This document shows, one piece after another, positions 32,441 to 41,240 of a DNA stretch of 64,000 nucleotides. Both the position numbers and the translations under genes were made by a program. The notes beneath the pieces were generated by a model, which saw only the letters and a program-made list of their open reading frames with translations, was not told the DNA's origin and did not search any database. How positions within the stretch are numbered: the stretch's first letter is position 1; each line of letters starts with the position of its first letter. Origin of the DNA: Flavobacterium anhuiense (GTDB lineage Bacteria > Bacteroidota > Bacteroidia > Flavobacteriales > Flavobacteriaceae); NCBI RefSeq assembly GCF_004151235.1, contig NZ_JUIV01000006.1:175335-239334 (forward strand), written 5' to 3'.

Positions 32441-33850
32441 TTAATAGCCTTCATTCTGCGGCAGAAGATTTGGATTGAGTTCCAATTCGGTCTGAGGCAG
32501 TGGAAATAAGATGTCGGTTGTGTTCCATCCCGGCTTTTGAGCTGATAGAATGGTGTTTATATCTCCTGAACGTTTAAGGTCAAAAAAGCGATGGGCGTAT
32601 TCGGTAAAAAGCTCATGTCTGCGCTCTTCGGCTACAGCCTGAAGCAGTTCTTCTTTTGTGGAAATATCCGTACTTGTAAGGCCTGCACGATTTCGTATTT
32701 TGTTAAGATCTTCTCTGGCACCGATAATATCGCCCTGCTTTGCACGTGCTTCTGCACGGATGAGATATTGTTCAGCCAGACGCATCACAATTGAATACTC
32801 GACAGAAGACGCAGTAGTGCTGTTTTTCTTGTACTTATACGCAAAGTACCATTTAGAGGCACCGCTGGAAACCGAACCCATCCAGTGCTTTTTTCGCAGA
32901 TCATCCGAAGAAAAGGAATTTACCAGAATGTTGTTCAGACAAACTGTTCTTGGAGGACCGCTGGCAAAAATAAATGCCACCGCTTCATCCGTATTTTTTC
33001 CTGAAGCTGAAGGCTGCAGCTGCCAGATTGTTTCTTTTGACTCCTTTAAAAATGCACTATCAATATTTTCAAGTGAAAAAGTTCCAGATTCATTGAGCAC
33101 GGCAGATGCGCTGTCGGCAGCCTCTGCCCATAAACCAGAATAAAGATATACCCGTGAAAGCAAAGCTCTTACAGTAAACTTAGATGGACGTACCCTTGTA
33201 CTGCTTAATTCAGCTGTATTTAAATTTACAGCAGCGAGCTGAAGATCAGTCTGAATCAATTGGTAAATTTCTTTAACAGGAAGTTTGCTGACAACAGTAT
33301 TGATTTTATATTCTGTTGTGGTGACGTATGGGATATCCCCATACAGATTGACCAGATAAAAATGCAGCAGTGCCCTAATAAAAAGAGCTTCCCCTTCAAG
33401 CTTTTGTTTATTTGCTGTTGACAGGGATACAGAACTCCTGCTGCCTTCAAGCACGGCATTTGCTGCATATATATTGCTATAGGCTGCTTTCCAGTAATCG
33501 TTCACAGAGGAAGTGGAAGGCAGCAGATTATTGGTATAAAAATTTTCAGTAGTACTGAGCGGGTTTCCAAACCATGTCAGTTCATCTCCATAACAGCCTA
33601 GCTGGAAAGAGATTCCCACTCCAGAACCGGTCAGTATTCCGGTATCCCTCATTTTGGAGTAAATACTGGTCAAAGCGGCATCTGCGGTCTGATTATCTTC
33701 AAAAACACTTTCTTTGGTCAGCTGGTTCTCCGGCAAATCAATATCTAAAAAAGAATCGCAAGAAATAATTAGAAATGCCAATGACAGTACCAATTTATTC
33801 ATGGATATTCTAGAGTCCCTTGTGAATAGGTTTGTGACTATTTTTTTCAT
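32441..33850 (-). CDS. SusD/RagB-like outer membrane lipoprotein
   Basis: A surface lipoprotein of the SusD type, which caps the SusC channel and captures the substrate. The signal peptide is MNKLVLSLAFLIISCDSFLD with the lipobox cysteine; this suggests the start may be the internal Met at 33802 rather than 33850, though the latter follows susC by 10 bases. SusD features: TPR-like helices (TADAALTSIYSKMRD, YWKAAYSNIYAANAVLEG), the conserved LEGEALFIRALLHFYLVNLYGD, and the C-terminal RNRAGLTSTDISTKEELLQA and EERRHELFTEYAHRFFDLKR. Length 469 residues is ordinary. Part of the susC-susD-S9 operon. Confidence 0.92.
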   Translation of the reverse strand: MKKIVTNLFTRDSRISMNKLVLSLAFLIISCDSFLDIDLPENQLTKESVFEDNQTADAALTSIYSKMRDTGILTGSGVGISFQLGCYGDELTWFGNPLSTTENFYTNNLLPSTSSVNDYWKAAYSNIYAANAVLEGSRSSVSLSTANKQKLEGEALFIRALLHFYLVNLYGDIPYVTTTEYKINTVVSKLPVKEIYQLIQTDLQLAAVNLNTAELSSTRVRPSKFTVRALLSRVYLYSGLWAEAADSASAVLNESGTFSLENIDSAFLKESKETIWQLQPSASGKNTDEAVAFIFASGPPRTVCLNNILVNSFSSDDLRKKHWMGSVSSGASKWYFAYKYKKNSTTASSVEYSIVMRLAEQYLIRAEARAKQGDIIGAREDLNKIRNRAGLTSTDISTKEELLQAVAEERRHELFTEYAHRFFDLKRSGDINTILSAQKPGWNTTDILFPLPQTELELNPNLLPQNEGY

Positions 33851-33860
33851 GGTCTATTTT

Positions 33861-36800
33861 TTAAAAAGTTAGCTGTATGCCAAAAGTCATTATTTTTAAT
33901 GGCGGAAGAAATCCTGTACTTATGAATTCGGGATCTCCATCTTTGTATTTGGTAAAGGTGAGCAGGTTCTGACCCTGGGCAAACAGTCTGCACTGAGTCT
34001 TAAATCCTGTCAGCGGAAGATCATAGGATAATGAAATATTTTTAAGCCTTATGAAGGAGGCATCACTTACCGATGCCGTGCTTTCACTAAATCGTGATCC
34101 TGCAGTTACCGCGGCTGCGTTATATCCGGCAGTAAAAATCTGGTAAGAAGCTGTATCTCCGGTATTCTGCCAGCTGTCGTTCAGTTTCTCTGGCTGGTTA
34201 TACATCTGTCCTGCAGGACCTACCGGATAATTGTAGTTTTTCTGACTCGCAAATTGAAACAAAAAATCAAGCTTTACGCCTTTATAACTCAGCTGATTCT
34301 GAAGTCCGCCGAAATATTCCGGATTCAGGTCACAGATGATCTGTTTATCACCAGCGGCTGTTATTTTACCGTCGTTATTCAGATCATTAAACTGATAGAT
34401 GCCAGTCAGGGGATCAATGCCTTTATAGTCGTATAAAAGAACAATGTTCAATGGTTTATTAATGCGGTATCTCTGGCTGTAGGTTGACCCTTGAAGCCCC
34501 GGAAAACTAAGCAGTTTGTTTTTTGAAAAGCTGATATTCAGATTTGAAATCCATTGAAAAGCTCCCTTGTTTAGATTTACAGTACGGAGCGTAAATTCTA
34601 AACCGGAGTTTTCCACTTCGGCATCAAGGTTTGACTGAAGGCTCTGAAAGCCTGTAGTTGAAGCCATTGGTATACCTACCAGCTGATTAGAAGATCGATT
34701 TCTGTACCAAGCAGCCGTCAAAAAAAGCTTATCCTGTAGAAAACCAGTTTCAATTGCTGCTTCCAGTTTTCTATTGGTTTCCCATGCAAAATTCGGGTTA
34801 TAGAGGCTCGTTGGCTGTAAACCTACATTTCCATTGTATAAGACTCCTGATACAGAATAAGTATCAAGGAATTTGTAATCACCGATTTGATCGCTGCCGG
34901 TTGTTCCGTAGCTGGCTCTTAATTTACCAAATGAGAGCCAATGGAGACCTTTGGCAAAGTTCTCTTTTGAAAAAAGCCAAGCAGCTCCTGCGGCTCCAAA
35001 AAAGGCAAACTGATTTCCCGGACCAAAACGGCTGGAACCATCGCGGCGTGCCGTAAGGTTTAAAATATAACGTTCTTTATAGTTATAATTGGCTCTTCCA
35101 AAGAATGCCTGATATTTGTAGAGGGTCTCGGTATCTGCAACTGCACGTACTGTGGTAGAAGAAGAGAGGTTATAAATTAGGCTATTGGATGGGAATCCTG
35201 TCCCGGACTGTACAAGCTGATCGGTTAACTGGTTCTGAAAAGTAGCCCCAAGAAGAAGTTCCAGTTTTCCTGCACTGAGATTTGAGTTCCAAGCGAGCTG
35301 CGGTTCCACAATCCATGAATTCCGGCTGGTATTGTTCAGAAATAGTGTAGAGTACGAACTGTTGTAATTAAGTTTAGGGTCATATATTGTAGAAGGCGAA
35401 ATCCTCGTTTCGGTATGACGCAGATCGCTGTATCCAAAACTGCTTTTTATTAGAAGCTTCTCTGTTATTTCATAAGTCAGTACCGTATTGGCAAGGAAAT
35501 CATAGCTTTTGGATTCGAATTTTGCCGGCAGATTAGCAAGCGGGTTCTGCCATGTACTGCCTTCCCAATTGAGGCTTTCATCACTTTTGTACAAAGCAGG
35601 AGCGTTTGGAGCCAATGTCTGTGCTATAATAGTAAGATCCGAAGACGGCTGGTCATTATCCTGAATTGTATATCCTGTTGAGAATTGTATTTTGAATTTC
35701 TGATTTTCTGACCGGTGGTTCAGACTAAACTGTGAACCGCCTTTTTTATACAAGAAATCACCGGGATAAACGGTAGTTTCAGTATGATAGTTTCCGCTGA
35801 GAAGAAAATTGGTATTTTGTGATCCTCCAGAAACTGTACCCTGTAGATCTGTAAAAACAGAAGTGCCTCCAAGGAGCTCTTTCTGCCAGTCCGTATATCT
35901 GTTCTGGTCCCATTTTCCATTCACATCATAGGCTGAAGCAGGATAGGTGGTTACACCATCATTGGCATAAGCCTGGCGACGCATTGCTAAATACTGGGAA
36001 GTATCCATTAGTTTTATAAATTTGGTAACACTCCCAGCTCCTGTGGTCGCATTTACCGTAAATGTCGTTTTTCCGCTTTTTCCTTTTTTTGTAGTAATCA
36101 GCACTACACCGTTTGCACCCCGTGAACCGTAAATAGAGGTTGCATCGGCATCTTTAAGCACTTCAATGCTCTCGACCTGGTCTGGATTGATTCCGTTAAG
36201 AGGGCTGGTCAATGTCGGGAAAAGAGTCGCGGTCTGCCCATGGCCGACAGTGTCAGAGGAATAAGGCACGCCGTCTATAACATACAAGGGGGCATTTCCT
36301 TCAGCCCGCAGACTGTTCTGTCCCCTTATCTTAATGTCAAAACCTCCGCCGGGCACTCCTGTAGTCTGGATGATCGAAACTCCCGCCATCCTTCCCTGCA
36401 TTGCGGCAAGGACATTGGTCACAGGCTGTGTTTCAATATCCTTCGAGGTTATGCGGGAAATGCTTCCCGTACGTTCGCTTTCCTTAACAGAATAATAGCC
36501 GGCATTGACACGCACTTCCTGCAGGGTTGTGGTGTCGTACTCCAATTTAATGTCAACCTTAGTATTGCCTTTCACGGGAACAAGTTTTGTCTTGAAACCG
36601 AGAAATGAAACCAAGAGTGTGTCATTGGGTGATACATTTATGGAATACTGTCCGTTGTAGTCTGTGATTACAGCATTATTTCCCCGTCCCTTTACGGCAA
36701 TGGTGACACCGGGAAGGGGAGCGGTTCCATCGCTGACGGTTCCCTGAACCTGATGCTGCTGATAAGAGAAAGTGAAATGCCGTTTCGAATTTCCGGCCAT

Positions 36801-36884
36801 AGATGATGAAAAAGACAGCAGTATGCCAGCAAAAAAAAGGCAATAAAGCGCTTTCCCATCCTTGTAAAATGAAAAATAATTCAT
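33861..36884 (-). CDS. SusC/RagA-type TonB-dependent outer membrane transporter
   Basis: A 1007-residue outer membrane channel that imports bulky substrates with energy from TonB. In order: a signal peptide (LYCLFFAGILLSFSSSMAG); a carboxypeptidase-regulatory-like domain (GTVSDGTAPLPGVTIAVKG ... DYNGQYSINVSPNDTLLVSF); the TonB plug with IKIRGQNSLR, PLYVIDGVPY and DADATSIYGSRGANGVVLIT; and a long beta-barrel ending in the aromatic MTFGIQLTF. It is the first gene of the leftward operon with susD and the S9 peptidase. No TonB-box-like extension with an anti-sigma contact domain is present, so control by a sigma/anti-sigma pair is unlikely; regulation may come from the TPR-AraC protein at 43364. 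Confidence 0.93.
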   Translation of the reverse strand: MNYFSFYKDGKALYCLFFAGILLSFSSSMAGNSKRHFTFSYQQHQVQGTVSDGTAPLPGVTIAVKGRGNNAVITDYNGQYSINVSPNDTLLVSFLGFKTKLVPVKGNTKVDIKLEYDTTTLQEVRVNAGYYSVKESERTGSISRITSKDIETQPVTNVLAAMQGRMAGVSIIQTTGVPGGGFDIKIRGQNSLRAEGNAPLYVIDGVPYSSDTVGHGQTATLFPTLTSPLNGINPDQVESIEVLKDADATSIYGSRGANGVVLITTKKGKSGKTTFTVNATTGAGSVTKFIKLMDTSQYLAMRRQAYANDGVTTYPASAYDVNGKWDQNRYTDWQKELLGGTSVFTDLQGTVSGGSQNTNFLLSGNYHTETTVYPGDFLYKKGGSQFSLNHRSENQKFKIQFSTGYTIQDNDQPSSDLTIIAQTLAPNAPALYKSDESLNWEGSTWQNPLANLPAKFESKSYDFLANTVLTYEITEKLLIKSSFGYSDLRHTETRISPSTIYDPKLNYNSSYSTLFLNNTSRNSWIVEPQLAWNSNLSAGKLELLLGATFQNQLTDQLVQSGTGFPSNSLIYNLSSSTTVRAVADTETLYKYQAFFGRANYNYKERYILNLTARRDGSSRFGPGNQFAFFGAAGAAWLFSKENFAKGLHWLSFGKLRASYGTTGSDQIGDYKFLDTYSVSGVLYNGNVGLQPTSLYNPNFAWETNRKLEAAIETGFLQDKLFLTAAWYRNRSSNQLVGIPMASTTGFQSLQSNLDAEVENSGLEFTLRTVNLNKGAFQWISNLNISFSKNKLLSFPGLQGSTYSQRYRINKPLNIVLLYDYKGIDPLTGIYQFNDLNNDGKITAAGDKQIICDLNPEYFGGLQNQLSYKGVKLDFLFQFASQKNYNYPVGPAGQMYNQPEKLNDSWQNTGDTASYQIFTAGYNAAAVTAGSRFSESTASVSDASFIRLKNISLSYDLPLTGFKTQCRLFAQGQNLLTFTKYKDGDPEFISTGFLPPLKIMTFGIQLTF

Positions 36885-37107
36885 AATATTGGAATTGGTT
36901 AGTTAAAGATGATTTGATTAGCTATAAGTCCTCTGCTATAGTTTGGTCGCTGTTCAGAGGATTTTTTTTATAATTACATAAGGTTAAATTTTTAAAATTA
37001 CTGCATAAGAAAGTTAAATGTCAAAATGCAATTTCAAAAACATAGAAGTAGTGCTAGAATCAAAAAGGAAGTGACCTAAAATAAAAAGGGCAGGTACTCA
37101 ACTTAAA
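36885..37107. other. upstream region of susC, no gene
   Basis: AT-rich sequence that should contain the susC promoter on the minus strand. No conserved box stood out to me, and no open frame looks like a gene. Confidence 0.4.
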
Positions 37108-37225
37108 CGTTATCGAGGTACTGGCGGTACCCTACCACGAATAAGTGAGCCCACGCCCTAATATAAGGCGTGAGCATTAGCACTTATCATCTCGTGGTTA
37201 TTTTAAACGCCAGTTTTCGATAACG
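37108..37225. repeat. 118-base nested palindrome (structured RNA or dispersed palindromic element)
   Basis: Five paired segments nest in order: CGTTATCGA (37108) with TCGATAACG (37217), CTGGCG (37121) with CGCCAG (37208), ACCACGA (37134) with TCGTGGT (37192), ATAAGTG (37141) with CACTTAT (37181), and GCCCACGCC (37149) with GGCGTGAGC (37167), which has one mismatch. The loop is CTAATATAA. Small internal loops separate the stems, as in a folded RNA or cruciform. It is GC-richer than its surroundings and lies between susC and the XRE gene. Confidence 0.7.
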
Positions 37226-37234
37226 AGATTCAAA

Positions 37235-37267
37235 GCGAATGCTTCAAATATTTTTATGAAGAATCGC
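37235..37267. repeat. second small hairpin
   Basis: GCGA (37235-37238) with TCGC (37264-37267), and CTTCA (37242-37246) with TGAAG (37257-37261). It directly follows the large palindrome. Confidence 0.45.
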
Positions 37268-37316
37268 AAAATTAATATATTAAAAAATAATATGTTGCAG
37301 TAAAGATAAAAAATAA

Positions 37317-37334
37317 AATGACAAATATGTCATT
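37317..37334 (+). promoter_or_regulatory. operator-like palindrome upstream of the XRE gene
   Basis: AATGACA-AATA-TGTCATT, a perfect 7-base dyad ending 35 bases before the chosen ATG. Its position and size fit autoregulation by the XRE protein, as in restriction-modification controller genes. Confidence 0.55.
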
Positions 37335-37369
37335 GTTTGTGATTTTTTTTCTTGGTTGCTTTGAAAATT

Positions 37370-37639
37370 ATGGGACAAATTAAAAATGATAAACTTCTAA
37401 ATGCTGTTAAGTTGGTTCTTAAAGAGCTACGTTTAAAAACTGGTTTGACCCAAGAACAAGTATCTAATGATATTAAGGCGAATAAAAATTTGTCTATACA
37501 TATAGCACGAAATGAGTCTGCTAATTTAAATATTACAATTAGTACACTTTATGAGTTGTGTGATTACTACCAAATATCAGTCTCAGATTTTTTTACTAGA
37601 GTTGAAGAGTTGGATAAAGAACTGAAAATTAAAAAATAA
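37370..37639 (+). CDS. XRE-family regulator (controller-like)
   Basis: An 89-residue helix-turn-helix protein, from the ATG at 37370 (MGQIKNDKLLNAVKLVLKEL). The HTH reads LRLKTGLTQEQVSNDIKANK, with TLYELCDYYQISVSDFF as the final helices, the usual Cro/C1-type pattern. Its small size resembles the C proteins that delay restriction until methylation is complete. A perfect dyad lies upstream. The TTG at 37352 in the same frame is an unlikely alternative start. It is transcribed toward the methyltransferase operon with a 170-base gap, which holds a separate promoter box. Confidence 0.8.
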   Translation: MGQIKNDKLLNAVKLVLKELRLKTGLTQEQVSNDIKANKNLSIHIARNESANLNITISTLYELCDYYQISVSDFFTRVEELDKELKIKK

Positions 37640-37772
37640 TTATTATTTCAGTTTATTTTAAATTTTCTTTTACAAATTTCAAATTCCAATGCTGTATTTC
37701 ATTTTTTAATTGTTATTAAAACTTAAAGAATGTTTATATTTATTTTAGCTTCACTTACTAACTAAAAAAAAT

Positions 37773-37780
37773 TACTTTTG
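37773..37780 (+). promoter_or_regulatory. -7 box of the methyltransferase operon
   Basis: TACTTTTG fits TAnnTTTG and lies 29 bases before the GTG start of the methyltransferase. The -33 element is not obvious. Confidence 0.45.
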
Positions 37781-37809
37781 TATGGAAGCAAAATAAACGA
37801 GAAAAACTT

Positions 37810-39666
37810 GTGATTAAAAATAAAATAAAACCATTTTTGAAATGGGCAGGTGGTAAGACACAAATGCTAGATGAACTTAATAACTATATTCCAGAAAAAT
37901 ACAATAAATATATAGAACCATTTCTCGGCGGAGGTGCAATGTTTTTTTATATTCAACCCCAAAATGCAATTTTATCTGATTTAAATCCGGAGCTTATTAA
38001 TTGTTACATCATAGTTAGAGATCGTGTAGAAGAGTTGATTATTGCTCTAAATAAATATTCTAATGATGAAGAGTTGTTTTATAAGGTTAGGTCTTTAAAA
38101 GTAGAAAATCTTAATGAATTAGATAGAGCGGCTAGGTTCATTTTTCTCAACAAAACATGCTTTAATGGGCTTTATAGAGAGAATAAGAAGGGAGAATTTA
38201 ATGTGCCTTTTGGTAAAAATAAAAATGTAAATATTGCAAATGTAGATGTTCTACGTAGTGCCAGTTTAGCGCTTGCAAATGCAAAAATAATTTGCGCTGA
38301 TTACAAATACACTTTAAGAAGATATTCGGAAAAAGGTGATTTTGTTTTTTTGGATCCCCCATACGATGCAGTAAATGCCACTTCTGATTTTCAAAGATAT
38401 ACAAAACACTCATTTTATGATGATGATCAAATCAACTTAAGAAATGAAGTAAATAGACTAGTGAAATTTGGTGTGAAAGTTTTGTCTACAAATTCTAACA
38501 CTGATTTTATTAATGAACTTTACAATGTTTATAACAGAGATGTTATAGAAACTAAAAGAATGATAAGTAGTAAAGTTGATAAACGCACGGGACAAGATTT
38601 AATAATTCATTCACTTGCGGAGAAAAGTAAAATCAATACTACCGATGAGTTGTTAGAAAATTTTCCTGGAACACGGTATATGGGGAGTAAATACAAAATC
38701 TTACATTTTTTATGGGATTCTATAAAAGGTTATGATTTTGATAATGTATTAGATGCGTTTTCAGGAAGTGGTTGCGTTTCATATATGTTAAAGCAAAAAG
38801 GAATTGAAGTTTACAGTAATGACTTTATGACTTTTTCTGCTAATATTACAAAATCGCTAATAGAGAATTCTAACATTAAACTGACTAAGCAGGATGTAGA
38901 GTTTCTATTATCTAAAAACAAATATTCTAAAAATTTTATTTTAAATACATTTGAAGGATTATACTTCAACGACGAAGACAATAAATTCTTGGACAATTTA
39001 CTTGAGAATATTAATCTTATAGAGGATGTATTTAAAAAATCTCTTGCATTATCTTCTATAAGTAGAGCATGTATGAAAAAAAGAGCGAGAGGCATATTTA
39101 CATATGTTGGACAAAGATATGATGATGGACGTCGTGATTTGCAACTTTCTCTTGAAGAACATTTTATAGAAAATGTTGAAAATTTCAATCAAGCAATTTT
39201 TGACAATGGAAGAAAGAATAAATCTTTCAATTCCGATATTTTTAAATTAGATATTAAAGCTGATCTTGTATATTTTGACCCACCATATTTAACGTCCAAT
39301 TCAGATAATGATTACGTAAGAAGATATCATTTTGTAGAGGGATTATCTAAGAATTGGAGAGGTGTTGAAATACAGCACGAAACAAAAACCAAGAAATTTA
39401 AAAAATATCCATCTCCATTTGATTCGAAAAACACTGTAAATGAAGCTTTAGATAGAATGTTTAATTTGCACAAAAACAGTATATTAGTGGTGTCTTATTC
39501 TTCAAATTCGATTCCCACAAAAGAAGAAATGATTAAACTTTTAAAAAAGTATAAAAGTAAAGTGGAATTAAAAGAGATAGATTATAGTTACTCAATTGGT
39601 AATCAAAATAAGAATGTTGGAAATAATGCCAATAAAGTTAAAGAATATTTATTTATAGCTAGTTAA
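37810..39666 (+). CDS. tandem Dam-type adenine DNA methyltransferase (FokI-methylase-like fusion)
   Basis: Two D12-class N6-adenine methyltransferase domains in one 618-residue protein. Domain 1: FLKWAGGK (9-16), EPFLGGG (36-42), and catalytic DPPY (182-185). Domain 2: GTRYMGSK (287-294), the SAM-binding DAFSGSG (315-321) and DPPY (490-493). In M.FokI and relatives, such tandem enzymes methylate the two strands of an asymmetric target, one domain per strand. Start is GTG at 37810, with no good ATG. It leads a four-gene operon with gaps of 2 bases or overlaps. No restriction endonuclease of a known class follows; the DUF262 protein takes that position. Strongly AT-rich, unlike the left part of the window, consistent with horizontal gain. 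Confidence 0.9.
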   Translation: MIKNKIKPFLKWAGGKTQMLDELNNYIPEKYNKYIEPFLGGGAMFFYIQPQNAILSDLNPELINCYIIVRDRVEELIIALNKYSNDEELFYKVRSLKVENLNELDRAARFIFLNKTCFNGLYRENKKGEFNVPFGKNKNVNIANVDVLRSASLALANAKIICADYKYTLRRYSEKGDFVFLDPPYDAVNATSDFQRYTKHSFYDDDQINLRNEVNRLVKFGVKVLSTNSNTDFINELYNVYNRDVIETKRMISSKVDKRTGQDLIIHSLAEKSKINTTDELLENFPGTRYMGSKYKILHFLWDSIKGYDFDNVLDAFSGSGCVSYMLKQKGIEVYSNDFMTFSANITKSLIENSNIKLTKQDVEFLLSKNKYSKNFILNTFEGLYFNDEDNKFLDNLLENINLIEDVFKKSLALSSISRACMKKRARGIFTYVGQRYDDGRRDLQLSLEEHFIENVENFNQAIFDNGRKNKSFNSDIFKLDIKADLVYFDPPYLTSNSDNDYVRRYHFVEGLSKNWRGVEIQHETKTKKFKKYPSPFDSKNTVNEALDRMFNLHKNSILVVSYSSNSIPTKEEMIKLLKKYKSKVELKEIDYSYSIGNQNKNVGNNANKVKEYLFIAS

Positions 39667-39668
39667 AA

Positions 39669-41240
39669 ATGAGAATATCGATTACACAAGTACCGCAAGC
39701 GGATGAATTAAATAAAGTGATCAATACTGTTGAAGCAATCTATAATGGCTGTGTTACTGACTTACAAATTGCCGATTATGTAGGTTTTACAGACAGACAA
39801 GGGAGATATTATAGACTTGCTGCTGAGATTTTAGGATTAGTTGAAAATAACAAAAACAATGCAAATCTTACACCGCTTGGAACAGAGCTTATAGTTCTCG
39901 ATGATCAACATAGACAGAAAAAAATTCGAACAATTTTAAAAGACAATGAGTTATTTAAAAGTGTATTGAAATTTATTGAAAGCTCAAATGAGGGAAAAAA
40001 ACGAAACGAGATTTTAAACTATCTAGGAAATTTAATTGAAGGTGCTGAATCAACAATAGCGCGAAGATTATTTACAATTATTAACTGGCTTTTAAGCTCA
40101 GATCTTATTGTGCTCGATATTATAGAGTTGGGTGAAAACGAAAAAGAAACTGTTTACAAAGTTAATGAAGAACTAGAGGAAGATGATTTCATTGAAGATT
40201 CTGATTTTAAAGATAGTATTTATCCGGCAAGTTATAATAATGATGACGAACTTGACATTAAAGAAGTTCACATGCAGGTTGTAACTCTTTTGAGAAGAAA
40301 TGAACAAGATAAAATTGTTATTCCTCCTTTTCAAAGAAATCAGGTTTGGAAGCAGCAACAGAAAAGTAGGTTTATAGAATCATTAATTTTAAATATTCCA
40401 ATTCCACCTTTTTATATTAGTCAGGATTTAGAAGGTAAAATGATAATTGTTGATGGATTACAGAGATCATCAGCAATTTTTGATTTTTTAAAGGGTAAAT
40501 ATGCATTAGTAGGTCTTGAGGCTCTGCCATCTTTGAATGGCAAATACTATTCAGAATTAGGTGAATTACAAGCTAGAATTGAGGATCGTGAACTATTACT
40601 ATATATTCTTAAACCTTCCGTACCATTATCAATAGTTTATGATATTTTTAATCGTATAAATTCTAACGGGACACCATTAACAAGGCAAGAAATTAGAAAT
40701 TGTATATATATAGGCAAAGCCACAAACTTATTGAAAGAACTTTCTGAGAAAGATGAATTTAAGATGGCTATTGACAAAGGAATACCTTCTTTAAGAATGA
40801 AAGATAGAGAAGCTATTTTACGTTTTTTTGCCTTTTCAGAAGCCAATGCGCAAGAGGATTATAAAGGAGATCTTGATGACTTTTTGGGTAAAACGATGAG
40901 GAAAATTAATAGAATGTCGGAAGCTGAAATTAATTCTTTGTCAGATAGATTTTTTAGAGTAATGAAATTAACATTTGATTTTTTTGGATATACTAATTTT
41001 AGACTTCCAACTCAAAATAGTCGTGGCAGGATTAATATAGCTTTGATGGAATGTATTTCGGTTTATTTTGATAAAAAAAGTGACAAAGAGCTACTAGATA
41101 GAAAGATGAAAATTGTGGAAAATTATAACAATATTCTTTTAAAAGATCATTCATTTAGAGAATCGATAAGAATTTCCACTGGTAGCGTAAGTAATGTGAA
41201 AATAAGATATAATAAAACATTTGAAATTTTAGACAAATAA
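39669..41240 (+). CDS. winged-helix plus DUF262 (ParB/GmrS-like) protein
   Basis: A 523-residue protein. The first 170 residues look like DNA-binding domains: DLQIADYVGFTDRQGRYYRL is a winged helix of the kind seen at the start of R-M enzymes (DUF7226-like), and TIARRLFTIINWLLSSDLIV may be a second. Residues about 200-330 carry the DUF262 signature, IPPFQRNQVWKQQQKSRFIE (218-237) and VDGLQR (261-266). DUF262 occurs in the type IV GmrS and BrxU proteins, where it binds nucleotides and takes part in cleavage of phage DNA. The usual C-terminal HNH/DUF1524 nuclease is not visible. The gene lies 2 bases from the methyltransferase and overlaps the ATPase by one base. I infer a DNA-recognising effector or sensor of the system. 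Confidence 0.82.
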   Translation: MRISITQVPQADELNKVINTVEAIYNGCVTDLQIADYVGFTDRQGRYYRLAAEILGLVENNKNNANLTPLGTELIVLDDQHRQKKIRTILKDNELFKSVLKFIESSNEGKKRNEILNYLGNLIEGAESTIARRLFTIINWLLSSDLIVLDIIELGENEKETVYKVNEELEEDDFIEDSDFKDSIYPASYNNDDELDIKEVHMQVVTLLRRNEQDKIVIPPFQRNQVWKQQQKSRFIESLILNIPIPPFYISQDLEGKMIIVDGLQRSSAIFDFLKGKYALVGLEALPSLNGKYYSELGELQARIEDRELLLYILKPSVPLSIVYDIFNRINSNGTPLTRQEIRNCIYIGKATNLLKELSEKDEFKMAIDKGIPSLRMKDREAILRFFAFSEANAQEDYKGDLDDFLGKTMRKINRMSEAEINSLSDRFFRVMKLTFDFFGYTNFRLPTQNSRGRINIALMECISVYFDKKSDKELLDRKMKIVENYNNILLKDHSFRESIRISTGSVSNVKIRYNKTFEILDK

